A DNA stretch of 64,000 bases from Chryseobacterium sp. C-71 (GTDB lineage: Bacteria > Bacteroidota > Bacteroidia > Flavobacteriales > Weeksellaceae), in NCBI RefSeq assembly GCF_020911865.1, contig NZ_CP087131.1, forward strand, positions 3,720,001 to 3,784,000. Direction: 5' to 3'. Positions 1-7,406 of this stretch are shown piece by piece; the stretch's first letter is position 1, and every line of letters starts with the position of its first letter. The notes under the pieces are model-generated. The model was not told the DNA's origin. It was given only the letters and a program-made list of their open reading frames with translations, and did not search any database. Position numbers and translations under genes: made by a program.

Positions 1-473
1 CTGTCGGCTTCGTCTAATACAAAGATTTCAAGATTTTTCAAACTGATAATTCCCTGAGCGATAAAATCTAGTAGTCTTCCTGGAGTCGCCACCAAAATGT
101 CAACACCTCTTCTCAAAGCTGTTTCCTGACTTCCTTGTTTTACACCACCGAAAACTACTAATTTTCTTAAAGGTAAATTTTTTCCGTATGCATCGAAGCT
201 TTCCTCGATCTGTATCGCTAATTCTCTGGTTGGAGTAAGAATTAATGCTTTAATATGATTGTTCTTAGGACCTTTTCTTTCGGTAAGGTTTTGTAAGATA
301 GGGATAGCAAATGCTGCTGTTTTTCCGGTTCCTGTCTGTGCAGTTCCCAGTACATCTCTGTGTTCTAAAATTGAAGGAATTGCTTGTTCCTGAATAGGGG
401 TAGGTTTTTCATAACCTTGCTTTTGAAGCGCATCTAAGATGGGCTTGATAATGTTTAAGTCTGTAAATAACAA
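1..473 (-). CDS. DEAD-box RNA helicase, N-terminal part (runs off the window)
   Basis: ATP-dependent RNA helicase of the RhlE/DeaD type, acting on structured RNA in ribosome assembly or mRNA turnover. The first 157 codons are present. In order they show the Q motif ([11 protein letters not shown]), Walker A (AQTGTGKT), motif Ia (PTRELA), motif Ib (TPGRL) and the DEAD box (VLDEADR) at the window edge. No ATG lies near the start. The TTG at 471-473, giving (M)[12 protein letters not shown], fits the usual N-terminus of the family, but a nearby ATT or ATA codon cannot be excluded. The gene is cut by the window boundary, not broken. A promoter-like element lies about 130 nt upstream, so the leader is long and contains palindromes. 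Confidence 0.9.
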   Translation of the reverse strand, partial: MLFTDLNIIKPILDALQKQGYEKPTPIQEQAIPSILEHRDVLGTAQTGTGKTAAFAIPILQNLTERKGPKNNHIKALILTPTRELAIQIEESFDAYGKNLPLRKLVVFGGVKQGSQETALRRGVDILVATPGRLLDFIAQGIISLKNLEIFVLDEAD

Positions 474-522
474 AATTGTATTGTGTATTAAAATAGTGCG
501 GGTGAAGCAGTATACTTCATCA

Positions 523-544
523 TTTTTAGCAGATCTGCTAAAAA
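523..544. promoter_or_regulatory. Perfect palindrome in the helicase leader
   Basis: A 22-bp perfect palindrome whose core is TTTAGCAGATCTGCTAAA lies in the 5' leader of the DEAD-box gene. A second small hairpin (TGAAG...CTTCA) sits at 502-519, closer to the start codon. In RNA these could fold as consecutive stem-loops before the start. Their position suggests a leader control element, which is inference. Confidence 0.4.
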
Positions 545-606
545 CTTTTAACAGAATTTTGAGTAAAAAATTACTTTACTGGCTGAGAATGCCGCGAAAT
601 ATACTG

Positions 607-614
607 CAAAGATA
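607..614 (-). promoter_or_regulatory. -7 promoter element (TATCTTTG) for the DEAD-box gene
   Basis: Minus-strand TATCTTTG matches the Bacteroidota TAnnTTTG consensus. It would start transcription near 600, giving a leader of about 125 nt before the TTG start. No clear -33 TTTG is visible. Confidence 0.5.
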
Positions 615-635
615 GACTAAATTAATTGAAAGCTG

Positions 636-1124
636 TTATTTTACTTTCGTCCACTGCTGACTTTGCTTTAAATCCTCAAAAATCTGGTAGACTTTCATGA
701 GTTTTTCAGAACCTCTTTTACCATAATCTTCTGTGTTTTTTGAGGTTCCGTCTGCTAGTTTAATTCTTAAATAAGAAGTTGGCATATCGCTCACATTACG
801 GCTGCCATATTTATCCTGAAGACTTTTTACATCCAGATCATTTAATGAAGTTACCAATTTATTATAATCAGCCTCTTTGATGGTTGTGGTGAAGGTTCCT
901 TCTCTTGGTTTTGAAAATTCGTCTTTTGAAGTACCTTTAGAAAAATTAAAATGTTCTGCCTCCAGAACTGCAGTTCGGTCAGCCTGAATCGTCATTTTGT
1001 AAATCGGGCAAAATCCGAAACACGCTCCGGCTTCATATTCTATCGTTGAATATTTTGACTGACTTTTTTGAGTGCTGCATGAGAATAATAATACTGCAGC
1101 AAATAGACTTAATAAATATTTCAT
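636..1124 (-). CDS. DUF6438 domain lipoprotein
   Basis: 162 aa. The N-terminus MKYLLSLFAAVLLFSCSTQ is a lipoprotein signal with lipobox LFSC (Cys16), so the mature protein should be membrane anchored. The body carries the cysteine motif EAGACFGFCPIYKMTI (about residues 31-46) and a pattern of beta strands typical of DUF6438, a Bacteroidota family of unknown function. It follows obg on the same strand but is separated from it by a hairpin terminator, so it probably has its own promoter. Function unknown. Confidence 0.75.
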   Translation of the reverse strand: MKYLLSLFAAVLLFSCSTQKSQSKYSTIEYEAGACFGFCPIYKMTIQADRTAVLEAEHFNFSKGTSKDEFSKPREGTFTTTIKEADYNKLVTSLNDLDVKSLQDKYGSRNVSDMPTSYLRIKLADGTSKNTEDYGKRGSEKLMKVYQIFEDLKQSQQWTKVK

Positions 1125-1188
1125 TGTTTTTAAATTTGTGTGGAGTCTCTCAATAAGTGTTCCAAAGAGTGAATATTTATATTAACAA

Positions 1189-1218
1189 AAAAGGATAAAC
1201 AATAATGCTTATCCTTTT
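1189..1218 (-). terminator. Terminator downstream of obg
   Basis: Inverted repeat AAAAGGATAA / TTATCCTTTT with a 10-nt loop, followed on the minus strand by a T-rich run. It lies just past the obg stop codon. Confidence 0.7.
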
Positions 1219-1237
1219 ATATATTTTGAATTAAATT

Positions 1238-2221
1238 TTATCCGTGTAGCTGTTTCCAGATGGCATCTTTCAATTCCATCAGGCCTTCTCCGGTAACACC
1301 TGAGAAGAATAATGGTTTTCTATGTTCCGGAAATTCTGCTGAAATTTCTTTTTTCAGTTCATCGTCCAAAAGGTCTGCTTTTGAAACTGAAATAACGAAA
1401 TCTTTATCTAATAATTCAGGATTATATTCTTTCAATTCGTTCTCCAGAATTTTAAATTCCTGAAAATGATGTTCAGAATCTGCAGGAATCAAAAACAATA
1501 AAATTGAATTTCTTTCAATATGTCTAAGAAATCTATGTCCTAAACCTTTTCCTTCCGCAGCTCCTTCAATAATTCCCGGAATATCTGCCATTACAAAAGA
1601 CTTGTAATTTCTGTATTCTACAATTCCTAAATTAGGAGTTAAAGTAGTAAACGCATAGTTAGCAATTTTAGGTCTTGCCGCCGAAACGGAAGCTAAAAGC
1701 GTAGATTTTCCTGCATTTGGGAAACCTACCAAACCAACATCAGCTAAGATTTTAAGTTCGAAAACGATGTAACCTTCCTGTCCGTCCATTCCAGGTTGTG
1801 CGTAACGAGGAGTCTGGTGGGTTGATGATTTGAAATGTTCATTTCCTTTTCCACCTTTTCCACCTTCCATAAGGATGATTTCCTGACCGTGCTCTAAGAT
1901 TTCACCTACAATTTCGCCATCTTCATTTTTGGCAATCGTTCCTATGGGAACTTCGATGTAAGTATCTTCTCCGTATGCTCCGGTTAACTGGTTTTTCGCT
2001 CCGTTTTGTCCACGTTCTGCTTTCACATGACGCGTGTAACGAAGTGGAAGTAAAGTCCATTCCTGTGAATTCCCTTTCATGATGACGTGACCGCCACGAC
2101 CACCGTCTCCACCATCAGGACCACCTTTGGGAATATATTTTTCACGGCGAAGATGGGCAGAACCTGCGCCACCATGACCGCTTTTACAATGAATCTTTAC
2201 GTAATCTACAAAATTTGACAT
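1238..2221 (-). CDS. obg: GTPase Obg/CgtA
   Basis: 327 aa, the usual length without the long C-terminal OCT domain. Residues 1-158 form the glycine-rich Obg fold ([23 protein letters not shown]). The G domain follows: G1 GFPNAGKS at 166-173, the conserved TTLTPNLG switch [10 protein letters not shown] switch II, and G5-like SGVTGEG. The G4 motif reads SKAD rather than NKxD. Obg binds the 50S subunit and links ribosome assembly to stress signalling. It lies downstream of adk on the same strand with a 79-nt spacer that holds short AT-rich repeats (TGAGTTATGA-like). Confidence 0.97.
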   Translation of the reverse strand: MSNFVDYVKIHCKSGHGGAGSAHLRREKYIPKGGPDGGDGGRGGHVIMKGNSQEWTLLPLRYTRHVKAERGQNGAKNQLTGAYGEDTYIEVPIGTIAKNEDGEIVGEILEHGQEIILMEGGKGGKGNEHFKSSTHQTPRYAQPGMDGQEGYIVFELKILADVGLVGFPNAGKSTLLASVSAARPKIANYAFTTLTPNLGIVEYRNYKSFVMADIPGIIEGAAEGKGLGHRFLRHIERNSILLFLIPADSEHHFQEFKILENELKEYNPELLDKDFVISVSKADLLDDELKKEISAEFPEHRKPLFFSGVTGEGLMELKDAIWKQLHG

Positions 2222-2300
2222 TTCTTACAATTTGAGTTATGAGTTATGAATTATGAGAATGAATCGTATGAATTAATAACTCATCACTCACAACTTTAAA

Positions 2301-2879
2301 CTATTTTATTTTTTCTACTTCAGCAAAAAGCTTTTCAGAAATCTCATTGATTTCGCCAACGCCGTTGATCTCTACATATTTTCCTTGTTGTTTGTAAAGC
2401 TCAGCAACTTCTGCTGTTTTTGCGTAGTATTCTTTAATTCTATTTTCTATAATTTCTACATTGCTGTCATCGGTTCTTCCGCTTGTTTCACCTCTTTTAA
2501 GCAATCTTTCTACTAAAATTGAATCTTCAACGATCAGTGAAAGACAAACATCGATGTCGTCATTCAACTCATCTTTTACGATTTTTTCTAAAGCTTCTGT
2601 TTGTACAGCTGTTCTTGGATATCCGTCAAAAATAAATCCTGCAGCATCAGTCGGCTTTCTTAGTTCGTCAATCAGCATATCAATCGTTACCTGATCCGGA
2701 ACCAATTCGCCTTTATCAATGTAAGATTTTGCCAGTTTTCCAAGTTCGGTATCATTTTTCATGTTGAATCTGAAAAGATCACCTGTTGAGATTTGTTTTA
2801 AATTAAATTTCTCGATCAGATTTTGAGCTTGAGTCCCTTTTCCACTTCCTGGAGGGCCGAACAGAACAATGTTTATCAT
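2301..2879 (-). CDS. adk: Adenylate kinase
   Basis: 192 aa. Catalyses AMP + ATP to 2 ADP in the cytoplasm. P-loop GPPGSGKGT at residues 8-16, NMP-binding segment STGDLFR, GYPRT motif, and R residues of the LID (RLLKRGETSGRTDD). The LID is the short form without zinc ligands, as in other Bacteroidota. It belongs with obg and hpt in a minus-strand housekeeping block. Confidence 0.97.
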   Translation of the reverse strand: MINIVLFGPPGSGKGTQAQNLIEKFNLKQISTGDLFRFNMKNDTELGKLAKSYIDKGELVPDQVTIDMLIDELRKPTDAAGFIFDGYPRTAVQTEALEKIVKDELNDDIDVCLSLIVEDSILVERLLKRGETSGRTDDSNVEIIENRIKEYYAKTAEVAELYKQQGKYVEINGVGEINEISEKLFAEVEKIK

Positions 2880-3002
2880 AATGTTGAAGTGCTTTTGGCA
2901 ATTGGCGGTTGGCTTTTTACCTTTAGCTATATTTAGTTATTATTAAATTTATTTCTCTTTAATTTTTTAGCTAAAAGCAATCAGCAAATAGCTAAAAGCT
3001 GT

Positions 3003-3557
3003 TTAATGGTTGATCGTTCCTTCTTCCAACTGATACAAATTCGGAAGGTTTCTTCCTAATTCATCGTAGTCAAGACCGTAACCCAAAACAAATTTGTTTG
3101 GAATTTCTTTCCCGATGTAATCTAGCTTGAAATCTTTCTTATAAACTTCAGGTTTCAACAAGAATGAAGCGATTTTTACAGACTTCGGACGTTGTGTTTC
3201 GTTGAAATATTTAAATAAACTTTCCACGGTATTTCCTGTGTCCACAATATCTTCTACCAAGATAATGTGACGGTCTTTTACGTCTTTCGTTAATTCCATT
3301 TTGTGGTAAACAATCCCCGTAGATTCTGTTCCTGCGTAAGAACTCATCTGGATAAATGCAATCTCACATTCACCCGGATAATGCTTCAAAAGGTCTGAGA
3401 AAAACATGATCACTCCGTTCAAAACACCAATGAAAACAGGAACTTCATCCTTATAATCTTCATAAATCTTCAGAGCGGTAGCTTTTACGATCTCCTGAAT
3501 TTCGGCGTCCTCTAAATAAGGAACAAAAGTTTTGTCGTGAACTTGAATACTTTCCAT
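3003..3557 (-). CDS. hpt: Hypoxanthine phosphoribosyltransferase
   Basis: 184 aa from the chosen start. Salvages hypoxanthine (and guanine) with PRPP. The PRPP-binding loop reads ILVEDIVDTGNT, with the N-terminal loop LNGVIMF and the substrate segment KFVLGYGLDYDELGRNLP. The frame is open further upstream to a TTG at 3576-3578, but that TTG is part of a TAACTTTG promoter element (3576-3583). The ATG at 3555-3557 (MESIQVHDKTF) is therefore the better start. It lies next to adk and fits purine metabolism shared with purA nearby. Confidence 0.95.
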   Translation of the reverse strand: MESIQVHDKTFVPYLEDAEIQEIVKATALKIYEDYKDEVPVFIGVLNGVIMFFSDLLKHYPGECEIAFIQMSSYAGTESTGIVYHKMELTKDVKDRHIILVEDIVDTGNTVESLFKYFNETQRPKSVKIASFLLKPEVYKKDFKLDYIGKEIPNKFVLGYGLDYDELGRNLPNLYQLEEGTINH

Positions 3558-3575
3558 AAAATTTTTAGTAGGCGG

Positions 3576-3583
3576 CAAAGTTA
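3576..3583 (-). promoter_or_regulatory. -7 promoter element (TAACTTTG) for hpt
   Basis: Minus-strand TAACTTTG, matching TAnnTTTG, lies 18 nt before the hpt ATG. It overlaps the alternative TTG start and so rules that start out if the promoter is real. Confidence 0.6.
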
Positions 3584-3673
3584 CGGATTTTTGATGAAAG
3601 TTTTTTGTGAGGTCTGTCAGGTTTACAAAACTTGTTTCTCAAAAGAAATTGCTAAAATATTTACCCATTAAAA

Positions 3674-3732
3674 ATTCCCCTCCTCTGGAGGGGTGGCGAA
3701 AATTTCAAAGAAATTTTTGACGGGGTGGTTTT
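3674..3732. repeat. Hairpin repeat, CCCCTCC...GGGGTGG type, copy 1
   Basis: Contains CCCCTCCTCTGGAGGGGTGG (a short hairpin), then AAATTTCAAAGAAATTT (a second hairpin), then GACGGGGTGGTTT. A second copy with the same order lies at 56711-56760. Both sit in intergenic DNA next to the 3' end of a minus-strand gene. Confidence 0.6.
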
Positions 3733-3777
3733 ATGAGTTAAAAATTTAAAAGATTATCAAGCAGATTAATACACTTT

Positions 3778-4077
3778 TTATTCATCCAATCTTGATGATA
3801 TATCCATTTGCTGATGAAGAATCCTGATTATTTCAATTTCTTCATTTTTAATGTTAATTCTATAAAATATAAAATGTGATTTTACTCTTGATCTGAAATA
3901 TCCTTTTCTGATTTTACTGTAATCTTTAACTGATTTTGGATTTTTAGATAAGTATTCAATTTCATTCATAATCAAATCAAAATAATAATCTGCTTGTTTT
4001 TTTGACCAAATTTCAAATGTGTACAACCAAATTTTTTCTAAATCAATTAATGCTTCTTTGCTGATTCTATATTTCAT
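3778..4077 (-). CDS. RelE/ParE-family toxin
   Basis: 99 aa, the normal size of ParE-type toxins. MKYRISKEALIDLEKIWLYTFEIWSKKQADYY is the family N-terminal pattern, with the basic strand YFRSRVKSHFIFYRI and the C-terminal IIRILHQQMDI. ParE members poison gyrase and RelE members cleave mRNA. The sequence does not tell which, though the RILHQQMD tail favours ParE. It starts one nucleotide after the antitoxin stop codon, so the two genes are translationally coupled. Confidence 0.85.
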   Translation of the reverse strand: MKYRISKEALIDLEKIWLYTFEIWSKKQADYYFDLIMNEIEYLSKNPKSVKDYSKIRKGYFRSRVKSHFIFYRINIKNEEIEIIRILHQQMDISSRLDE

Positions 4078-4078
4078 T

Positions 4079-4327
4079 TTATTCAGCTGAATGTTTTTGA
4101 TGAAGATTTTTTAAGAATTTTACACGATCGAAATCTTCTACAAATCCAGATTTTTCACCTTTTTTTAATTCGCTAATTAATTCAGCCTTTTTAGATTCTT
4201 CATGCTCAAACATTCTTAAAGCTGTTCTCACCACTTCACTGGCGGAAGAAAATTTCCCGGATTTAATCTGTTGACTGATAAAATTGTCAAAATAATCGCC
4301 TAATAGTATAGATGTGTTTTTTGCCAT
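4079..4327 (-). CDS. ParD-family antitoxin
   Basis: 82 aa. The N-terminal half (ILLGDYFDNFISQQIKSGKFSSASEVVRTALRMFEHEE) is the ribbon-helix-helix DNA-binding domain of ParD/CopG antitoxins, and the acidic and basic C-terminal tail would bind the toxin. Antitoxin first and toxin second is the standard order. The promoter just upstream carries a perfect 17-bp palindrome, fitting autorepression by the antitoxin or the complex. Confidence 0.87.
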   Translation of the reverse strand: MAKNTSILLGDYFDNFISQQIKSGKFSSASEVVRTALRMFEHEESKKAELISELKKGEKSGFVEDFDRVKFLKNLHQKHSAE

Positions 4328-4343
4328 TGTTTTAATTTTAAAT

Positions 4344-4365
4344 CAAAGATACCAATTATTGGTAT
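4344..4365 (-). promoter_or_regulatory. Promoter and operator of the toxin-antitoxin operon
   Basis: Minus-strand TATCTTTG (4344-4351) is a good -7 element. The perfect palindrome ATACCAATTATTGGTAT (4349-4365) overlaps its first three bases. A bound ribbon-helix-helix repressor would block RNA polymerase. The antitoxin ATG lies 17 nt downstream. Confidence 0.65.
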
Positions 4366-4388
4366 TATATTTAAGATGAATGTGGAAA

Positions 4389-5336
4389 TTATATAGTTTC
4401 GAAAAATAAAATTTCTGATAATTCGTTATTATCTTCCCATATACCAGATTTCTTTTTAATGTAAGTTTTACATAATGAAATTATTTTATCTTCTTGTCCA
4501 AATCTTATTTTTTGTCTTTCAATTTCTGTAATGCTTTCAATTGCATTTTCGGTGTAGCCATACGTAGATAAGAACAACCCAGCATCTCGCTTTTCTTTAG
4601 TGATGATTTTAAGAAAATCTTTTATCATTTTTTCTCCTACTTTCTGTTTTGATCTCCAATGTTTAATTTCAACAATAAAAGATTTGTTATTTATTATTGA
4701 TTGACACTCCAAAATAATATCCTTACCACCGTCTTTTGAAGATGGAGTTAACTTTGTTTTGAAGCCTATTCCCTCAAAAATTTCTGCCATTACTCTTTCC
4801 AAGTCTCTCCATTCTATTTCATCAAGCGTTCTAGGATTTTTACTTATTAATTCAATTATTTTTTTACTTGCGGTAGTAATTATTTTAATGACTTCTGACT
4901 CATCATAATTAGCTTCAATTTTAGATACCCAACTTTTTAAAGAATTGATATCCATTAATTCTATTGCAACTGGGTCAATTTGTTCAGCAATTTCAAAAGC
5001 ATTTTTTGTAAATGATGAACTTGATAATAGTATGACCTTATCAAAACTGCTAATAATTGCACTACCAATAAGAGATCGAACTTCCTTCGATCCTACTAAG
5101 CTTTTATAATGTTTATATTCTATTCCAAGTTTTTCATCGCCTCTAATTCCAACAAAGTCAACACCATTATAATCTCTTCTTTGATCGTTATGCAGTATTT
5201 CATAACCTTGAGAACTTAAAAGAGGTTTTAAGATATTGATTAATGCATTTTCCGCCTCTATAGGAGTATAGATAGATTTTTTTTCTTCAAAGTCTATGAT
5301 GTCAGATATGATTTTTTCTTTAATATTATTTTGCAT
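4389..5336 (-). CDS. Tandem Mrr-like restriction nuclease
   Basis: 315 aa made almost entirely of two PD-(D/E)XK nuclease folds. Domain 1 (about 25-140) has D60 (GVDFVG) and E73-Y-K75. Domain 2 (about 170-290) has D206 (DGGKDIILE) and E223-I-K225, with the Mrr-type segments DLERVMAEIFEGIGF and ALFLSTYG-like DAGLFLSTYG. Both catalytic triads look intact. Mrr_cat proteins are type IV enzymes cutting modified DNA, but no separate target-recognition domain is visible here. It lies just upstream of the ParDE pair on the same strand, with the pair's own promoter in between. A defence role is inferred from family and context. Confidence 0.75.
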   Translation of the reverse strand: MQNNIKEKIISDIIDFEEKKSIYTPIEAENALINILKPLLSSQGYEILHNDQRRDYNGVDFVGIRGDEKLGIEYKHYKSLVGSKEVRSLIGSAIISSFDKVILLSSSSFTKNAFEIAEQIDPVAIELMDINSLKSWVSKIEANYDESEVIKIITTASKKIIELISKNPRTLDEIEWRDLERVMAEIFEGIGFKTKLTPSSKDGGKDIILECQSIINNKSFIVEIKHWRSKQKVGEKMIKDFLKIITKEKRDAGLFLSTYGYTENAIESITEIERQKIRFGQEDKIISLCKTYIKKKSGIWEDNNELSEILFFETI

Positions 5337-5351
5337 ATTAAAATATTATTT

Positions 5352-5359
5352 CAAATGTA
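5352..5359 (-). promoter_or_regulatory. -7 promoter element (TACATTTG) for the Mrr-like gene
   Basis: Minus-strand TACATTTG lies 15 nt before the ATG of the tandem Mrr-like gene. A plus-strand TATCTTTG at 5371-5378 points the other way, toward purA, so the two could form a divergent pair. Confidence 0.45.
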
Positions 5360-5439
5360 ATGAATATCTATATCTTTGAAAAAGAGTTTTATTTTAATCC
5401 ATATTTTCAACACCACCCAAAAATAAAATTCCCCTCAAA

Positions 5440-5471
5440 TTTGCCCACCCAATTTTTTAAAAGTAATTTTG
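5440..5471 (+). promoter_or_regulatory. purA promoter (TTTG, 20 nt, TAATTTTG)
   Basis: TTTG at 5440-5443 and TAATTTTG at 5464-5471 are spaced 20 nt apart, matching the Bacteroidota -33/-7 arrangement. The purA ATG lies 25 nt downstream. Confidence 0.7.
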
Positions 5472-5496
5472 TACGAATCTAAAATAAAAGTAAAAT

Positions 5497-6783
5497 ATGT
5501 CAACTTACGTAGTTGTAGGTCTTCAGTATGGAGATGAAGGTAAAGGAAAGATCACTGATGTTTTATCGGCAAAATCTGATTACGTTGTACGTTTCCAAGG
5601 CGGAGACAACGCTGGTCACACGGTTTATGTGGGTGAGGAGAAATTTGTTTTGCACCTTCTTCCTTCAGGAGTTTTGCAGTGTAAAGGGAAATGTATCATT
5701 GCCAATGGAGTAGTGGTAAATCCTAAGTCTTTCATTAAAGAGGTGGGTCAGATTGAAAGCAAAGGCTTGAGAACAGACCACATTTTTATCAGCAGAAGAG
5801 CGCATGTTATCATGCCTTACCACATTCTTTTGGATACTTACCGTGAGGAAGAGCACGGAGGAACTCAGATCGGAACCACCAAAAAAGGAATCGGACCTTG
5901 CTATGAAGATAAAATTGCAAGAATCGGTATCAGAATGGTAGATCTTTTGAATCCTGAGATTTTAAGAGATAAAATTGAGAAAAACTTAAAAGTTAAAAAC
6001 TCACTTTTCGAAAAATATTACGGAAAACCGACTTTAGATGTTGAAGAAATCTACAACGAATATTTAGAAATCGGAAAACAGCTTCAGGAAAGAATCGTTG
6101 ATACTGAATTGGAGCTTAATGAAGCGATCAGAGACGGTAAAAACGTATTGTTCGAAGGAGCTCAGGCTTTGATGCTTGATATCGACTTCGGAACATATCC
6201 TTACGTTACTTCATCTTCTCCGTCAACTGGAGGAGTTTGTACAGGAGCAGGTGTTCCGCCAACTTCATTGAAAAATCTGATCGGTGTTGCGAAAGCATAT
6301 TGTACAAGAGTCGGAAACGGACCTTTCCCTTCTGAATTGGACAATGAGCTAGGAGAAAGCATCAGACAGATCGGTGGTGAGTTCGGAGCGACTACAGGTA
6401 GACCAAGAAGAACAGGTTGGTTAGACCTAGTTTCTTTGAAGCACGCTTGTATGATCAACGGAATCAATAATTTAGTGATTACGAAACTAGACGTTCTTAC
6501 AGGAATTGAAAACCTGAAAATCGTTACCCATTACAAAACTGAAGATGGAAAAATCATCGATTATTTCACTTCTTCAACAGAAAAATTATACAACTACGAG
6601 CCAATCTACCAAGATTTACCGGGTTGGAAAGAAGATCTTACCAAAGTAAGAAGCTACGACGAACTTCCGGATACTGCTCAGAAATATATCGAGTTTATCG
6701 AAAAGTATTTAGGAATCAATGTTTACTTAGTTTCTGTAGGGCCAGAAAGAAGCCAGAACATTATCAGAAAAGAATTATTCTAA
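5497..6783 (+). CDS. purA: Adenylosuccinate synthase
   Basis: 428 aa, full length. GTP-dependent ligation of IMP and aspartate, first committed step to AMP. P-loop-like GDEGKGK at 12-18, catalytic His in NAGHTVYVG, the IMP-binding QIGTTKKGIGPCYEDK, FEGAQALMLDIDFGTYPYVTSS (written here as separate parts FEGAQ and GTYPYVTSS), and TTGRPRRTGWLD. It has its own promoter and a strong terminator, so it is a single-gene unit. Confidence 0.98.
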   Translation: MSTYVVVGLQYGDEGKGKITDVLSAKSDYVVRFQGGDNAGHTVYVGEEKFVLHLLPSGVLQCKGKCIIANGVVVNPKSFIKEVGQIESKGLRTDHIFISRRAHVIMPYHILLDTYREEEHGGTQIGTTKKGIGPCYEDKIARIGIRMVDLLNPEILRDKIEKNLKVKNSLFEKYYGKPTLDVEEIYNEYLEIGKQLQERIVDTELELNEAIRDGKNVLFEGAQALMLDIDFGTYPYVTSSSPSTGGVCTGAGVPPTSLKNLIGVAKAYCTRVGNGPFPSELDNELGESIRQIGGEFGATTGRPRRTGWLDLVSLKHACMINGINNLVITKLDVLTGIENLKIVTHYKTEDGKIIDYFTSSTEKLYNYEPIYQDLPGWKEDLTKVRSYDELPDTAQKYIEFIEKYLGINVYLVSVGPERSQNIIRKELF

Positions 6784-6809
6784 GAAGAAAATAATTTTCA
6801 TATAAAATC

Positions 6810-6845
6810 AAAAGAGACTGTCAACCGATAGTCTCTTTTCTGTTT
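6810..6845 (+). terminator. purA terminator
   Basis: Perfect 10-bp stem AAAAGAGACT / AGTCTCTTTT with a 10-nt loop, starting 27 nt after the stop codon, then T-rich sequence. Confidence 0.85.
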
Positions 6846-6896
6846 CATTAAAGAAGCATGAATAATAAAAAAATATTCTTAATCTTGTAAATTTCC

Positions 6897-7050
6897 AGCC
6901 CTATCTTCCATCTTCCTTTCTTTTGAAGCTTTTTCCCGCTGGTAATTTACACTGAGCGAAGTCGAAGTGCTATATCTTTTTTGTTTTTCCCAATGCTAAT
7001 TTCCCTCACAAAAAAAAACAAAAAAGGATGCCGTTCCCATCGGGGCTAGG
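6897..7050 (-). ncRNA. Candidate structured RNA element, copy 1
   Basis: On the minus strand it begins TAGCCCCGATGGGAACGG (7048-7031) and ends AGCGGGAAAAAGCTTC (6940-6925). Between them is a long A/T hairpin in which ATCCTTTTTTGTTTTT pairs with AAAAACAAAAAAGAT. A second copy with matching ends but a different internal hairpin is at 49617-49722. Conserved ends with a variable hairpin suggest selection on RNA structure. It resembles elements I know from flavobacterial intergenic DNA and may belong to the Flavo-1 RNA motif, which I cannot confirm. Confidence 0.45.
6950..6969. repeat. CACTGAGC...GAAGTG palindromic unit, copy 1
   Basis: CACTGAGCGAAGTCGAAGTG. Similar units occur at 9195-9213 (one base shorter) and 40972-40991 (opposite orientation, diverged). 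They look like small dispersed REP-type repeats. Confidence 0.5.
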
Positions 7051-7406
7051 ATTTTAGTCATAATTTCAATGTTTCGTTATTCAAGATAATTTTTTTGTAC
7101 GGATGTGTAAGAAATTTTCCTCCCTTTAAAGTAGAGGTAGATAAAATTTCTTTTTGAAAAAACTCGAATGTCAAGAAATTCAATGTATCATGACTTATAC
7201 AATTCATCATCAATAAGTTCCGAATATATGCTTCCTCAAAATCCTATTCAATAAATAGTTAATTTTATAATTCATCACACATTTTAACAAAATGATTCTG
7301 TTTTGATAAATTTTTGGCAAATATTTTGATATTGTTTCAATAATTAATTCAAAGAATATAGAAAACTAATAATCGCAATATATTAACAATTTTAATTTTT
7401 ATCGTG

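Larger units (their letters stand above)
6784..7406. other. 620-bp intergenic region between purA and tonB
   Basis: Holds the purA terminator, then a candidate structured element (6897-7050) that carries a CACTGAGC...GAAGTG unit, then about 330 bp of AT-rich DNA leading to tonB in which I see no gene. The last 100 bp are A+T rich and probably hold the tonB promoter, though no clear TAnnTTTG is present. Confidence 0.6.
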
